NCBI RefSeq assembly: GCF_036242395.1
Contig: NZ_CP108458.1
Coordinates: forward strand, 4,030,001-4,094,000
From: Kitasatospora sp. NBC_01266
GTDB taxonomy: Bacteria > Actinomycetota > Actinomycetes > Streptomycetales > Streptomycetaceae
Direction: 5' to 3'
Length of the DNA stretch: 64,000 bases
The notes beneath the pieces are model-generated. The model had not been told where the DNA came from. It did not search any database and saw only the letters and a list, made by a program, of their open reading frames with translations. This document shows, in pieces, positions 14,619 to 25,509 of the stretch. Every line of letters begins with the position of its first letter. Position 1 is the first letter of the stretch. The translations under genes were made by a program, and so were the position numbers.

Positions 14619-15069
14619 GTCTCAACTCCCCGAGAGTGCCGCGCCAGCCGGCACCCCCATGACCGGACCATCGAGACCTCGGGCAGATGGCGGCGCTCTG
14701 AGCTGGTGTCTCCAGTGGAGTACCGGCACGGAGAAGCGTCAAGGTCCACCACCGAGCAAGTGCGTCGAACACGGCCGCCGCTGCCGCGGTCTCACGACAC
14801 GCCACATCCGTGGGGCGGTCATGATGCTGGGAAATTCCCGCATGTCCGGCGGCAATCCCGCGCCACCCCGGCCCTGACGACGGCAAATTGATCAAAGGTC
14901 TACACCAATTTCTCGGGTCCCCTTGTCAAGCGACCTATTCGCCTGATGAGCTGTGCGCTGGGACAGACGGGACAATCCCTAGTCAAGGGACATCCCGCAG
15001 CACTGGTACTTCTCCCCGCGGGGCCCGTGAGGGGAAGCACTGTGAAACAGACTCGATGAGGAGTGTGCG
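14619..15069. other. Regulatory gap upstream of acsA
   Basis: 451 bases, no gene. It contains a palindrome GGGAAATTCCC flanked by ATGC/GCAT (about 14,823-14,844), a DasR-like site at 14894-14909, and two related motifs CTTGTCAAGCGAC (about 14,932) and TAGTCAAGGGAC (about 14,981). The promoter of acsA must lie here. Confidence 0.5.
14894..14909. promoter_or_regulatory. DasR (dre)-like site upstream of acsA
   Basis: AAAGGTCTACACCAAT matches 12 of 16 positions of the known dre consensus A(C/T)TGGTCTAGACCA(G/C)T, including the GGTCTA-ACC core. It is about 160 bases before the acsA start. DasR responds to amino-sugar phosphates, which would link acetate activation to chitin use; this is inference. 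Confidence 0.45.
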
Positions 15070-17025
<1,956 letters not shown>

Positions 17026-17054
17026 TCCACCGAGGCCCTGGTACCACGGGGCCA

Positions 17055-17103
17055 CACGGTTGAGGGCCTCCCCCGCGTGCTGCGAGGGAGGCCCTCAACC
17101 GTG
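17055..17103 (+). terminator. Terminator after acsA
   Basis: CACGGTTGAGGGCCTCCC pairs with GGGAGGCCCTCAACCGTG, 18 bp perfect. Confidence 0.9.
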
Positions 17104-17197
17104 GCGCCGGTCAGGCTCACCGGTCACCACGGGCGGGCGGGTGCCGCGTGACCGGACGCGTCACCGACAGCCCGACGGCACACGGGCCGACCCGGGG

Positions 17198-18994
17198 TCA
17201 GCGGAACAGCTGATCCGCGGCGAGCCCGTGCAGCGTCTCCTGAGCTGTCCGCAGGAACTGACGGCGCCGGGTCGGCGGCGAGCTGACCAGGGCGACCAGA
17301 CCAGTGGCGGCCTTCGGGTTGAAGCCCGCGAAGGCGATGAAACCGCGGGTGCCGCCCTCGTGGAAGAACAGCTCCTGGACCTCCCGGTCCGGTGCCCGGT
17401 GGCCGTCGTTCCCAGCACGACCGTTCGGCCGAGCACTGCCGCCCTCGCCACCGCCCCGCAGAACAGCGGTGTTCCGAGTACCGCTGTCCCGAGCAGCGGG
17501 TGCACGGGAGCCGGTTCGCCGAGCGGTCGCCTCGTGCACCGCCTCCTCCGTCCAATCGGCCTCGGTCCGGTCGGCCTGCCGCGGCCGGTTCCGGACCGCC
17601 GGGGCCCACGGTGCGGCCAGGCCGCCCAGCGTGTCCGCCGCGCTGTCAGCTCGGCGCCTGGCGGCCGCCTCGGTGCGCTCCGCGTCCCGTCCCGGCTCAG
17701 CGGGCAGCAGCTCGATCGGGCGCTGCTTCCACCCCAGACAGATCCGAGTGCCGGCCAGCCGCCAGGCCACCCGTGGACGGCGGACCTCGCCGAGCGCGGT
17801 CCGCAGTGTGGACCCCGTACTCTCGGCGGCACCGTCCACCACCAGCGCCTGCAGATAGCGGAGCATGTCGTCGGCGCTGGAGCGCAGCGCGGCGGCGCCT
17901 GGCAGCGCCGGTATACGGAACGACGGAACCCACCGGCCGCGGCGGTAGTCGCTGCCGATCTGGCCGCCGGGGTCACAGGACGTGTCGAGCAATCCCAGCG
18001 GACCGCAGACCCGGCTGGCGAGCAGATCCTCGTACCGAGTACCGGCTGCGTTCTCCAGCAGCAGGCCGAGCAGGCCGCAGCCGAGGCTGGAGTAGCGCAC
18101 CTGCGTCCCCGGTGTGCCGCGCACCGGCGTGCGGGCCAGCGAGCGCAGCAGATGGGCCTCCCCGAAGGTCGCGCAGGGCCGGGTGAACCACTGCGGGGTG
18201 GTGCTCGGCAGCAGGCCGACCGGCAGTCGCGGCAGGCCCGAGGTGTGCGTGGCCAGGTGCAGCAGGGTGATCGGGCGCTGCGTGGGGTACCCGGGGACGG
18301 CACCGGCCGGCAGATACCTGTCGATCGGATCGTCGTACCGAACCTCGCCCCGGGCGGCCATCTCGGCGAGCAGCAACGCGGTGAACGTCTTGGTGATGGA
18401 ACCGAGTTCGAACCTGGTGTCGGCCCTGACCGGACGCAGCGCCGCGGGGTCGGTGTAGCCGCGGCAGGCGACCGTACGCTGGTCGCCCTGGACCACCGCG
18501 ACGGCGACGCCGCTGTGCGGCGGCAGACCCTGGAAGAGCGGGCGCAGCCGGCGTTCGATCCGAAGGGCGTCGTCCGCGGCGAGTTCCAGGCCGACCGGTG
18601 TGCGAGCCGCGGCAAGGCGCACAACCGGCCCTGCGGGTGCGCCGAACCGGCTCGATGCCACCCGGCGGGCGGCAATGGTGAGCGGGACGGGCGGGACGGG
18701 GAGCACCGGAAGGGCAGTTGATCCTGCGGGCAGTGCCGCCAACGCGGGCCGCGACGCGCTGTCGGGCACGGCCTCTGGGGTCGGCAGGAGCGATGAACCG
18801 GTCGGGGAGGGCGGAACGCTGGGCCGCGAGGGCACCGACGGCGGGGTCGGCACCGGTGCGCGCCCGGCCTGCGATAACAGAGGGGGCGCGCTCTGCGCGC
18901 CCTCACCTCCCGCTGCTGGGTACGGCACGGCGGCACGGCCGGACGGCACCGCGGCGGCGGGCCCGACCGAATCGGCCGGTTCCTGAACGGACAT
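17198..18994 (-). CDS. Serine beta-lactamase-fold hydrolase with long low-complexity regions
   Basis: A 598-residue protein of the class C beta-lactamase/DD-peptidase family. GSITKTFTALLLAEM gives the SxxK motif. The Tyr motif is in VRYSSLGCGLLG and the third motif is HEGG near the C-terminus, replacing KTG. Residues ~1-110 are Pro/Ser/Ala-rich. Another ~110-residue polar, Arg/Ala-rich stretch (about 425-540) interrupts the catalytic domain just before HEGG. No signal peptide is visible at the chosen start. ATG 18994 has GGAGG at 8 bases. The function is probably hydrolysis of an ester or peptide; the substrate is unknown. Confidence 0.75.
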   Translation of the reverse strand: MSVQEPADSVGPAAAVPSGRAAVPYPAAGGEGAQSAPPLLSQAGRAPVPTPPSVPSRPSVPPSPTGSSLLPTPEAVPDSASRPALAALPAGSTALPVLPVPPVPLTIAARRVASSRFGAPAGPVVRLAAARTPVGLELAADDALRIERRLRPLFQGLPPHSGVAVAVVQGDQRTVACRGYTDPAALRPVRADTRFELGSITKTFTALLLAEMAARGEVRYDDPIDRYLPAGAVPGYPTQRPITLLHLATHTSGLPRLPVGLLPSTTPQWFTRPCATFGEAHLLRSLARTPVRGTPGTQVRYSSLGCGLLGLLLENAAGTRYEDLLASRVCGPLGLLDTSCDPGGQIGSDYRRGRWVPSFRIPALPGAAALRSSADDMLRYLQALVVDGAAESTGSTLRTALGEVRRPRVAWRLAGTRICLGWKQRPIELLPAEPGRDAERTEAAARRRADSAADTLGGLAAPWAPAVRNRPRQADRTEADWTEEAVHEATARRTGSRAPAARDSGTRNTAVLRGGGEGGSARPNGRAGNDGHRAPDREVQELFFHEGGTRGFIAFAGFNPKAATGLVALVSSPPTRRRQFLRTAQETLHGLAADQLFR

Positions 18995-19250
18995 GGTGTT
19001 GCCTCCGAATGGAGTCGACTCTTCGGCCGCAACTAGGGGCGGCACGTTGAAATGACGATAAGTTCGCCCACGGTCCGCCGCATGTGCTCAACGCCTTTCG
19101 AGCAGCGGAAGTCGACGCCCGGACCGGCTGCGAAACACCGCCACTCGGTCAGCACGATCCGGCGTTCGTGCTATCACGAGTCCGGAACAGGGGTGCCAGC
19201 ACGCAGCGAAGACGGGTGCCAGCGCCCGTGCGCGAAGGCACCCGGATTCG

Positions 19251-19436
19251 TCACTCTGTTGCCATGAAGACAACACGCAGAGCAATCGCCAGCACGATCG
19301 CCACGATGGGCAGCAGCCACGCCGCCAGTACGGTTTGCCGCACGCCGTCCAGCACGCTCAACGGCTCTCCGGGGAGCTTCCCGATACCCGTGGCCTGCGC
19401 CGTCACACTGCCGACGGTCGCGGGCCCCTCGTTCAA
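19251..19436 (-). CDS. Possible 61-residue single-span membrane protein
   Basis: From TTG at 19436 (or GTG at 19406) the frame encodes a short soluble part (TGIGKLPGEPLSVLDGVRQT) and then a strong membrane helix VLAAWLLPIVAIVLAIALRVVF, ending MATE. It is divergent from the histidine kinase gene by 59 bases. The hydrophobic segment and clean C-terminus argue for a real small gene. No family is recognised. Confidence 0.5.
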   Translation of the reverse strand: MNEGPATVGSVTAQATGIGKLPGEPLSVLDGVRQTVLAAWLLPIVAIVLAIALRVVFMATE

Positions 19437-19495
19437 AAGACGCGACGTGTGAGATCGCGATGATCCACACTGGCCGGATGGCATCGGGGACCATA

Positions 19496-20758
19496 ATGCG
19501 CGAACATCTGACAGCACGTTCCTGGCGTGAGCGGCTCTACTCGCTGCTCAGCCTGCCGTTGGCGGCCCTCGGGCTCGCTGCGGTGGTGCTCACAACCATC
19601 CTAGGCCTGCTCTCCGCCGGGCTCCTCTTCCTCCCGATGCTGGCGCTGAGCCTTCGGGGCGACCGGGCCCTGGGCTCTCTCTACCGATCGCTGGCCCGCA
19701 GTCTGCTGCGGCTGGAGATCGCGGCACCGCCTCCTCCGCCGCGCGCTCCTGGCCTCTCCGGCCTGATGGGACAGCACCTGGGCGATCCCGCTGCCTGGCG
19801 GGTCTGCCTCTACCTCCTCATTCGCATCCCACTGGGGGTTCTCCAGTTCACCCTCGGCTTCCTCTGGTGGGCCTACGGCCTCCTCTTCCTCTGCTACCCG
19901 CTGCTCTGGAAGCTGGAGCCACTGCACGGAGTCGACAGCGCCGGCGTCGCCCACAGCTTCGGCTTGGAGATCGCGGGCTTCTACTTCGACACCTGGCCGC
20001 GCGCGCTGGTGGTCGTGGCGGCCGGCGTCCTGATCCTGGTGGCCTCGCCCTGGCCAAGTCGCGTGCCACTGCTCGCCGATCGCTTTCTGATGCCCCGTCT
20101 GCTCGGCCCGAGCTCCGCCTCGGTCCGCCTGGCCCAGCTCACCGAGACCAGGGAACACGCCATCAACGAGGCGGCGACGACGCTGCGTCGGATCGAGCGC
20201 GATCTGCACGACGGGGCCCAGGCCCGACTGGTAGCCCTGGGGATGCGGTTGGGCCGAGCCGAGCGGCAGCTGACCCAGGGGAACCTCGAGCAGTGCCGAT
20301 CCTTGATTCGAGAATCACGACAAGAGACCAAGGAGATCATCAGCGAGCTGCGCGAGTTGGTGAGCGGCATCCACCCACCCGCGCTGGACGCCGGATTGGG
20401 CCCCGCACTGACCACGCTCGCCGCCCGCTCGGCCATTCCGACCCAGGTCGAACTGGACCTGCCGGAACGGCCATCGGCCGCCGTCGAGACCATGCTGTAC
20501 TTCGCCGCGGCGGAGCTACTGGCCAATGCCGGCAAGCACAGTGAGGCCCAGTCGGTGACCGTGTCGGTCCGCACGGCGCGGGGACGGCTGAGCCTGCTGG
20601 TGAGCGACAACGGAAAGGGAGGAGTGCAACTGGACGGATCCGGCAGCGGGCTGCGCGGGCTCGCCGAACGGGTCCGGGTCGCCGACGGGGTCTTGACCGC
20701 AACCAGCCCGATCGGCGGGCCGACGACGATCTCGATCGAGCTGCCGGCGCCGTCCTGA
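19496..20758 (+). CDS. NarL-type sensor histidine kinase with membrane sensor domain
   Basis: The product (420 residues from ATG 19496) has four hydrophobic segments in its first ~200 residues, arranged as the 'putative sensor' domain of actinobacterial kinases. The HisKA_3 motif is ERDLHDGAQARLVALGMRL, with the phospho-His at about residue 237. A HATPase region follows with ELLANAGKHS (N box) and SDNGKGG...GSGSGLRGLAERV (G boxes). GGGGA lies 5 bases before ATG 19496, favouring it over ATGs at 19460 and 19478. It pairs with the response regulator at 20864. The signal is unknown. Confidence 0.85.
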   Translation: MREHLTARSWRERLYSLLSLPLAALGLAAVVLTTILGLLSAGLLFLPMLALSLRGDRALGSLYRSLARSLLRLEIAAPPPPPRAPGLSGLMGQHLGDPAAWRVCLYLLIRIPLGVLQFTLGFLWWAYGLLFLCYPLLWKLEPLHGVDSAGVAHSFGLEIAGFYFDTWPRALVVVAAGVLILVASPWPSRVPLLADRFLMPRLLGPSSASVRLAQLTETREHAINEAATTLRRIERDLHDGAQARLVALGMRLGRAERQLTQGNLEQCRSLIRESRQETKEIISELRELVSGIHPPALDAGLGPALTTLAARSAIPTQVELDLPERPSAAVETMLYFAAAELLANAGKHSEAQSVTVSVRTARGRLSLLVSDNGKGGVQLDGSGSGLRGLAERVRVADGVLTATSPIGGPTTISIELPAPS

Positions 20759-20863
20759 GCCGATCGATGTCGCCCGCTCCTGGTTGCACAGCCACCCAGC
20801 CTGGGAGCATCGGGAAGATCGACATCAGAGAATCAACAGACGCGGCGAAGGGGCACTCGGACG

Positions 20864-21508
20864 ATGCGGGTGGTAGTGGCTGAGGACACCGCGATCCTGC
20901 GGGCCGGACTGGTTCAGTTGTTGGAGGAGGAGGGGTACCTGGTCGTGGCGGCGGTTCCGGACGCCGAGCAGCTGCGGGCTGCGGTGCTCACACACGGTCC
21001 GGACCTGGTGGTCTCCGACATTCGGATGCCGCCCACCCACACCGACGAGGGCCTGCGCGCCGTGATCGACCTGCGGACGGCCAATCCCGCGCTGGCGGTC
21101 CTCATCTTCTCCCAGTACGTGGAGACGCAGTACGCCACCCGGCTGCTGGCCAGCGGTTCGGCCGGTGTGGGGTATCTGCTCAAGGAACGGGTCCTGGACG
21201 CACAGGACTTCATCGACGCATTGGAGCGAGTGGCGGCGGGTGGCACCGCGCTCGATCCCGAAGTGGTCAACCAGTTGATGGGCGCCAGCCCGACGCGCAA
21301 AACGGTCAGCGAGCTCAGCCCCCGAGAACGGGAGGTCCTCGCGCTGATGGCGGAGGGCCGGTCGAACGCCGCGATCGCAGTGGCGTTGGTGGTGACGGAG
21401 CGCGCCATCGAGAAGCACGTGGCCAATATCTTCCTGAAGCTCGACCTGCCGGTCTCGGCAGCAGACCATCGACGCGTGCTGGCCGTCCTGCGCTTCCTGG
21501 GAGCCTGA
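20864..21508 (+). CDS. NarL/LuxR-type response regulator
   Basis: A 214-residue response regulator. The receiver has acidic residues AEDTAILRAG and the phospho-Asp in DLVVSDIRMPP (about residue 52), with the Lys in YLLKERV. The C-terminal LuxR helix-turn-helix is LSPREREVLALMAEGRSNAAI, then VTERAIEKHVANIFLKL. It is 105 bases downstream of the kinase and in the same direction, so they form a two-component pair. Targets are unknown; nhaA directly downstream is a candidate by position only. Confidence 0.9.
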   Translation: MRVVVAEDTAILRAGLVQLLEEEGYLVVAAVPDAEQLRAAVLTHGPDLVVSDIRMPPTHTDEGLRAVIDLRTANPALAVLIFSQYVETQYATRLLASGSAGVGYLLKERVLDAQDFIDALERVAAGGTALDPEVVNQLMGASPTRKTVSELSPREREVLALMAEGRSNAAIAVALVVTERAIEKHVANIFLKLDLPVSAADHRRVLAVLRFLGA

Positions 21509-21750
21509 CGGCAGCTCAACCGAGTGGGGGCCGCGGCCATGGGTAGCGCGGGTGCTCCGGCAGCTCGGCAGACGCCGAGAGAAAAGCGCACATAAAATAC
21601 GACAAAACGGATATCGACCCTCGACGCCCCGTAGACTGTCAAAGTCGCAACAAGATCGGCGACAGTTCTTCGAGGCGCGCCGGGAAGTCTGGTCGGCACC
21701 GCACCACCGGTGTATCCGCATGTCCTTCCCGCGCCCTGGAGGTCTCTCGC

Positions 21751-23136
21751 GTGGCCAGCCCGCCGCCCCATGACCACTCGTCTGACCAACCCGCTCAGCA
21801 CCGGCCGCCGAGCGACCCGGCCCAGCAACCGCGCCAGTTCCTCGGCCTGCTCCCGCTGCCCGAGCGGCGCTACCTGGCCGAAGCCCTGCGTACCGAGACC
21901 GTCGGCGGTGTCCTGCTCCTGCTTGCCGCGGTCACGGCACTCATCTGGGCGAACAGCTGGCCACACTCTTATGAGAGCGTCCTCCACTACACCATCGGGC
22001 CTTCGACACCACTGCACCTGCACCTGTCGTTGGAGACCTGGGCCAACGACGGGCTGCTGACCATCTTCTTCTTCGTCGCGGGGATCGAGCTCAAGCGTGA
22101 GTTCGTCGCCGGCGAGCTGCGTACACCCAGCGCCGCGGTGCTGCCGGTGGTCGCCGCCATCTGCGGGGTGGCACTGCCCGCGATCGTCTTCGCCGTGGCC
22201 AACAGCGGACCGGGCGGACATCCCGGCGGCTGGGCGATCCCGACCGCCACGGACATCGCCTTCGCCCTCGGGGTGCTGGCCGTGGTGAGCAGTCACCTGC
22301 CTTCCGCGCTGCGGGCATTCCTGCTGACGCTGGCCGTGGTGGACGACCTGATCGCCATCCTGATCATCGCGGTCTTCTACAGCTCCGGCATCAAGTTCTG
22401 GGCGCTGGGGCTCTCGCTGGCGGGCCTGGTGCTGTTCTGGTTCCTGCACCGGCGGGGAGTGCACGGCTGGTACCTGTTCGTCCCGCTGGCCGTGGTCATC
22501 TGGGCGCTGATGCACGAGAGCGGGGTGCATCCGACGGTGGCGGGGGTGGCGATGGGCCTGATGCTGCGCTGCCACCTCGAGGGCGATGAGACGCACTCCC
22601 CCGGTGAGCACATCGAGCATCTGGTCCGACCGCTCTCGGCCGGGGTGGCGGTACCGGTCTTCGCGCTCTTCGCGGCGGGCGTCACGGTCTCACCCTCGGC
22701 GATCAAGGAGGTCTTCACCCAGGCGATGCCACTGGGCATCGTGCTCGGCCTGCTGCTGGGCAAGACCGTGGGAATCTTCGGCGGAACCTGGTTGGCCGCC
22801 AGATTCACTAGAGCCGAACTCAATCCCCAGCTCACTTGGGCCGATCTGTTCGCACTGTCCACGCTGGCGGGCATCGGTTTCACGGTCTCCCTGCTGATCA
22901 GCGAGCTGGCCTTCACCGACCACCCCGAGCTTGCCGACCGGGCCAAGGCAGCCGTGCTGATCGGTTCGCTGCTCTGCGCGGTGGTGGCGACCGTCCTGCT
23001 CAAGCTGCGCAACCGGCACTACCGGCAGCTCTGCGAGGCGGAGGAGCTCGACAGCGACGGGGACGGGATCCCGGACGTCTACCAGCAGGACGCCCCTTCC
23101 TGGCCTGGTCACCGGCCGATCGAGAGGCGAGCATGA
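21751..23136 (+). CDS. nhaA: NhaA-type Na+/H+ antiporter
   Basis: A 461-residue membrane antiporter with the key Asp pair D198/D199 in LAVVDDLIAIL and the helix TATDIAFALGVLAVV. FFFVAGIELKREFVAGEL and PTVAGVAMGLML are further family motifs. It exchanges Na+ or Li+ for protons at the cytoplasmic membrane. The GTG start at 21751 follows GGAGG at 13 bases, which is slightly far. Unusually, the C-terminal cytoplasmic tail contains DSDGDGIPDVY, a DxDxDG calcium-type loop. An N-terminal His/Pro/Gln-rich stretch of ~35 residues precedes the family core. Confidence 0.92.
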   Translation: MASPPPHDHSSDQPAQHRPPSDPAQQPRQFLGLLPLPERRYLAEALRTETVGGVLLLLAAVTALIWANSWPHSYESVLHYTIGPSTPLHLHLSLETWANDGLLTIFFFVAGIELKREFVAGELRTPSAAVLPVVAAICGVALPAIVFAVANSGPGGHPGGWAIPTATDIAFALGVLAVVSSHLPSALRAFLLTLAVVDDLIAILIIAVFYSSGIKFWALGLSLAGLVLFWFLHRRGVHGWYLFVPLAVVIWALMHESGVHPTVAGVAMGLMLRCHLEGDETHSPGEHIEHLVRPLSAGVAVPVFALFAAGVTVSPSAIKEVFTQAMPLGIVLGLLLGKTVGIFGGTWLAARFTRAELNPQLTWADLFALSTLAGIGFTVSLLISELAFTDHPELADRAKAAVLIGSLLCAVVATVLLKLRNRHYRQLCEAEELDSDGDGIPDVYQQDAPSWPGHRPIERRA

Positions 23137-23336
23137 TGAGATGGCTCACGGTCGGCGCTGCCGGGCTGGTCAACGATGACAGGCCTCGGCACTGTCCTGC
23201 GGCGGCGCGGCGCTCCTGTCCCGCGGCTGCGGGCGGGTGACACACCGTCCGCCGCGGGTGGCCCGAAGTGGTGCCTGACTGGCCGGTAGGGGCATGATTC
23301 TGAGCTGTCCGGAATCTCAGCAGAGGAGAAGACCAG

Positions 23337-23804
23337 ATGTCCGCAGGAACCGCAGGTCCGTCCGGCAGCTCCCGGGTGCCCTACGAGGGCGAGCGCTCGG
23401 TCGGGCAGCTGTTCGCCGCGGCCACGGCTGACCTGTCGGCCCTGGTGCACGACGAGATCGCGCTGGCGAAAGCCGAGATCCGACAGGACGTCAAGCGCGG
23501 GGTGGCGGGCAGCGTCTCGGTCGTGGTGGCCGGCGTCATCGCGCTGGCGTCGATCCCGATGTTCAGCTTCGCGGCGGCCTACCTGCTGAAGTACTGGGGC
23601 CTGCCGCTGAGCGCCTCGTTCGCGGTCGTCGGCGGCGCCTACGTCCTGCTGGCCGCGGTCCTGGGCCTGCTGGCCTGGCGGTCCTTCAAGAAGATCGAGC
23701 CGCCGCACCGCACCATCGAGGGCGCCCAGGCGACCGCCGAGGTGCTGAAGAACGCCCGCCCCCGGCCGGCCACGGCGGAAGAGCTCGCGGCCCTGGAGCG
23801 CTGA
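23337..23804 (+). CDS. Actinobacterial holin-superfamily (DUF1469) membrane protein
   Basis: A 155-residue protein. SVGQLFAAATADLSALVHDEIALAKAEIRQD is followed by two membrane helices (VSVVVAGVIALASIPMFSFA and FAVVGGAYVLLAAVLGLLAW). This is the layout of the 'phage holin family/DUF1469' proteins common in actinobacterial chromosomes, which are not known to be phage holins. ATG 23337 has GAGGAG at 8 bases. It follows nhaA and precedes the hydrolase gene in the same direction; the 200-base gap suggests its own promoter. Confidence 0.8.
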   Translation: MSAGTAGPSGSSRVPYEGERSVGQLFAAATADLSALVHDEIALAKAEIRQDVKRGVAGSVSVVVAGVIALASIPMFSFAAAYLLKYWGLPLSASFAVVGGAYVLLAAVLGLLAWRSFKKIEPPHRTIEGAQATAEVLKNARPRPATAEELAALER

Positions 23805-23954
23805 CCGGGCGTCGGACGCGCGCTGCGGCACCGGCCGACGGTGTCCGAAAGCGGCCCGCATGTGGCTGACACGCACGGGTATCCGTCGAAGTCCGCACTA
23901 GCCCGTACGAGTGCCGGGGCCGTGTTCCCCGCCTGGATGTGAAACGCTCTCGGT

Positions 23955-25010
23955 ATGCCGCTCGACCAGACGCCCGTTCCGTCCACCACCGCAGGACCGC
24001 ACTTGGGTTCGAAGCCCGAGGAGACCGGGGAGACCGGAGCGCCCCGGTACCCGGGCACGCCCGAGCGGCCGGCCCCCTCGGGCGCTTCGCCGATCGGTGG
24101 GCGGGCGGCTGGTTGGAACGTCCGTACGGCAGGCCCGTGGTCGCACCGCGATCTGGCCGCCAACGGAGCCCGGTTCCACATCGCGGAGCAGGGCGAGGGA
24201 CCGCTGGTCCTGCTGGTGCACGGCTGGCCGCAGTACTGGTGGGCCTGGCGGCACCAGATGGCCGCACTGGCCGAGGCCGGATTCCGTGCGGTCGCCCTGG
24301 ACCTGCGCGGTACGGGCGGCAGCGACCGCACCCCGCGCGGCTATGACCCGACCAATCTGGCGCTCGACATCACCGGGGTGATCAGGTCGCTGGGCGAGCA
24401 CAGCGCCCATCTGGTCGGACACGACATCGGCGGCTCGCTCTCCTGGGTCGCCGCGGTGATGCGGCCCTCGGTGATCCAGAGCCTGACCGTGGTCTCGGCC
24501 GCCCACCCCCGGCACCTGCGCCGGGCCCTGCTGCGGGACCGCCGGCAGGTAGCCGCCTACGATCACGTGCTCGGCTTCCAGCGGCCCTGGATACCGGAGC
24601 GCCGACTGGTCGCCGACGACGCCGAGCAGATCGGGGACTACCTCACCGCGTGGACCGGCCCGAACCAGTTGGACGCCGAGGCGGTGGCGAACTACCGCAA
24701 GGCGATCCAGATCCCGAGCACCGCCCACTGCTCGATCGAGCCGTACCGCTGGCTGGTCCGTTCGATGGGCCGCCCGGACGGCATCCAGTTCGCCCGCCGG
24801 ATGAAGAAGCCGGTGACCGCGCCGACGCTGCACATCCAGGGCGCGGCCGACCCGGTGCTGCTCGCCCGCACCGCGCTCGGCGCGGGCGAGTACGTGGCCG
24901 CGCCGTACCGCTGGCGGCTGCTTCCCGGCGTGGGCCACTTCCCGCACGAGGAGGCACCGGAGGAGTTCAGCGCCGAGCTGGTCTCCTGGGTCCGCGAGCA
25001 CAAGCGGTAG
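23955..25010 (+). CDS. Alpha/beta hydrolase, epoxide-hydrolase-like
   Basis: A 351-residue protein. The oxyanion motif is LLVHGWPQYWWAWR and the nucleophile elbow GHDIGGSLSW has Asp, as in epoxide hydrolases and haloalkane dehalogenases. LDLRGTGGSDRTP is the usual strand-loop. The general base is in LLPGVGHFPHEE. The first ~60 residues are Pro/Gly-rich and likely disordered; a start further in would give a compact enzyme. The family opens epoxides or hydrolyses esters; the substrate cannot be read from sequence. Confidence 0.8.
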   Translation: MPLDQTPVPSTTAGPHLGSKPEETGETGAPRYPGTPERPAPSGASPIGGRAAGWNVRTAGPWSHRDLAANGARFHIAEQGEGPLVLLVHGWPQYWWAWRHQMAALAEAGFRAVALDLRGTGGSDRTPRGYDPTNLALDITGVIRSLGEHSAHLVGHDIGGSLSWVAAVMRPSVIQSLTVVSAAHPRHLRRALLRDRRQVAAYDHVLGFQRPWIPERRLVADDAEQIGDYLTAWTGPNQLDAEAVANYRKAIQIPSTAHCSIEPYRWLVRSMGRPDGIQFARRMKKPVTAPTLHIQGAADPVLLARTALGAGEYVAAPYRWRLLPGVGHFPHEEAPEEFSAELVSWVREHKR

Positions 25011-25192
25011 GGCAGGCACCCCGGCGGCCGCCCGGACTGCCGCCCGCACCGGCGACCGGACCACCACCCGGAACCGCGGGCTCCGATCCCGGCGTCTCAA
25101 TCGATATGACGAGATGTCGCATGCCGCGGGCATAGTCCGGTTCGTCCCAACGAAGGTGGTTACCTCCGCGGGCTCAGGGGCATCCATCCTGC

Positions 25193-25417
25193 ATGACCTG
25201 GATGCCCGATCGAACCGCCGCACCTCGCGGACGACGTGTCAGCCGCAGCTCGCAGAACACCTCGCAGAGCACCACGCACTCGAACCCCGCGCCCCACCAG
25301 AGCGAGTGGGCGAGCGAGTCGCCGTACCCGGCCACCGAGCCACATCCCCTGGGTATCCCGCGCATCCTCGGCCGCCGTGCCCGCTGGGTCGGCGCCCGGC
25401 TGCGCCGCGAGGCCTGA
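25193..25417 (+). CDS. Possible 74-residue basic protein
   Basis: ATG at 25193 opens a frame with about 88% GC at third positions, ending IPRILGRRARWVGARLRREA. The middle is Ser/Asn/Pro-rich. No ribosome site is obvious and no family is recognised. The codon bias is better on this strand than on the opposing frame. It lies between the epoxide-hydrolase-like gene and the convergent metal-dependent hydrolase gene. Confidence 0.4.
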   Translation: MTWMPDRTAAPRGRRVSRSSQNTSQSTTHSNPAPHQSEWASESPYPATEPHPLGIPRILGRRARWVGARLRREA

Positions 25418-25509
25418 GCCGCGCACTCCCCCAGCACCTGGAACCAGTACCCGAAACGCCGAGGTCCGCGCGGTGATGGTGCCGCGCGGACCTGGGAACG
25501 GGTGGGTCG

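Noticed and set aside
23133..23240. 35-codon frame overlapping the nhaA stop (ATGATGAGA)
   Set aside because: It has an attractive ATGA overlap but is very short, with Arg/Ala/Pro-rich content and no domain or hydrophobic segment.
23337..23804. Phage holin, suggesting a prophage
   Set aside because: DUF1469-type proteins carry this name in annotation but are common chromosomal actinobacterial proteins, and no other phage genes are nearby.
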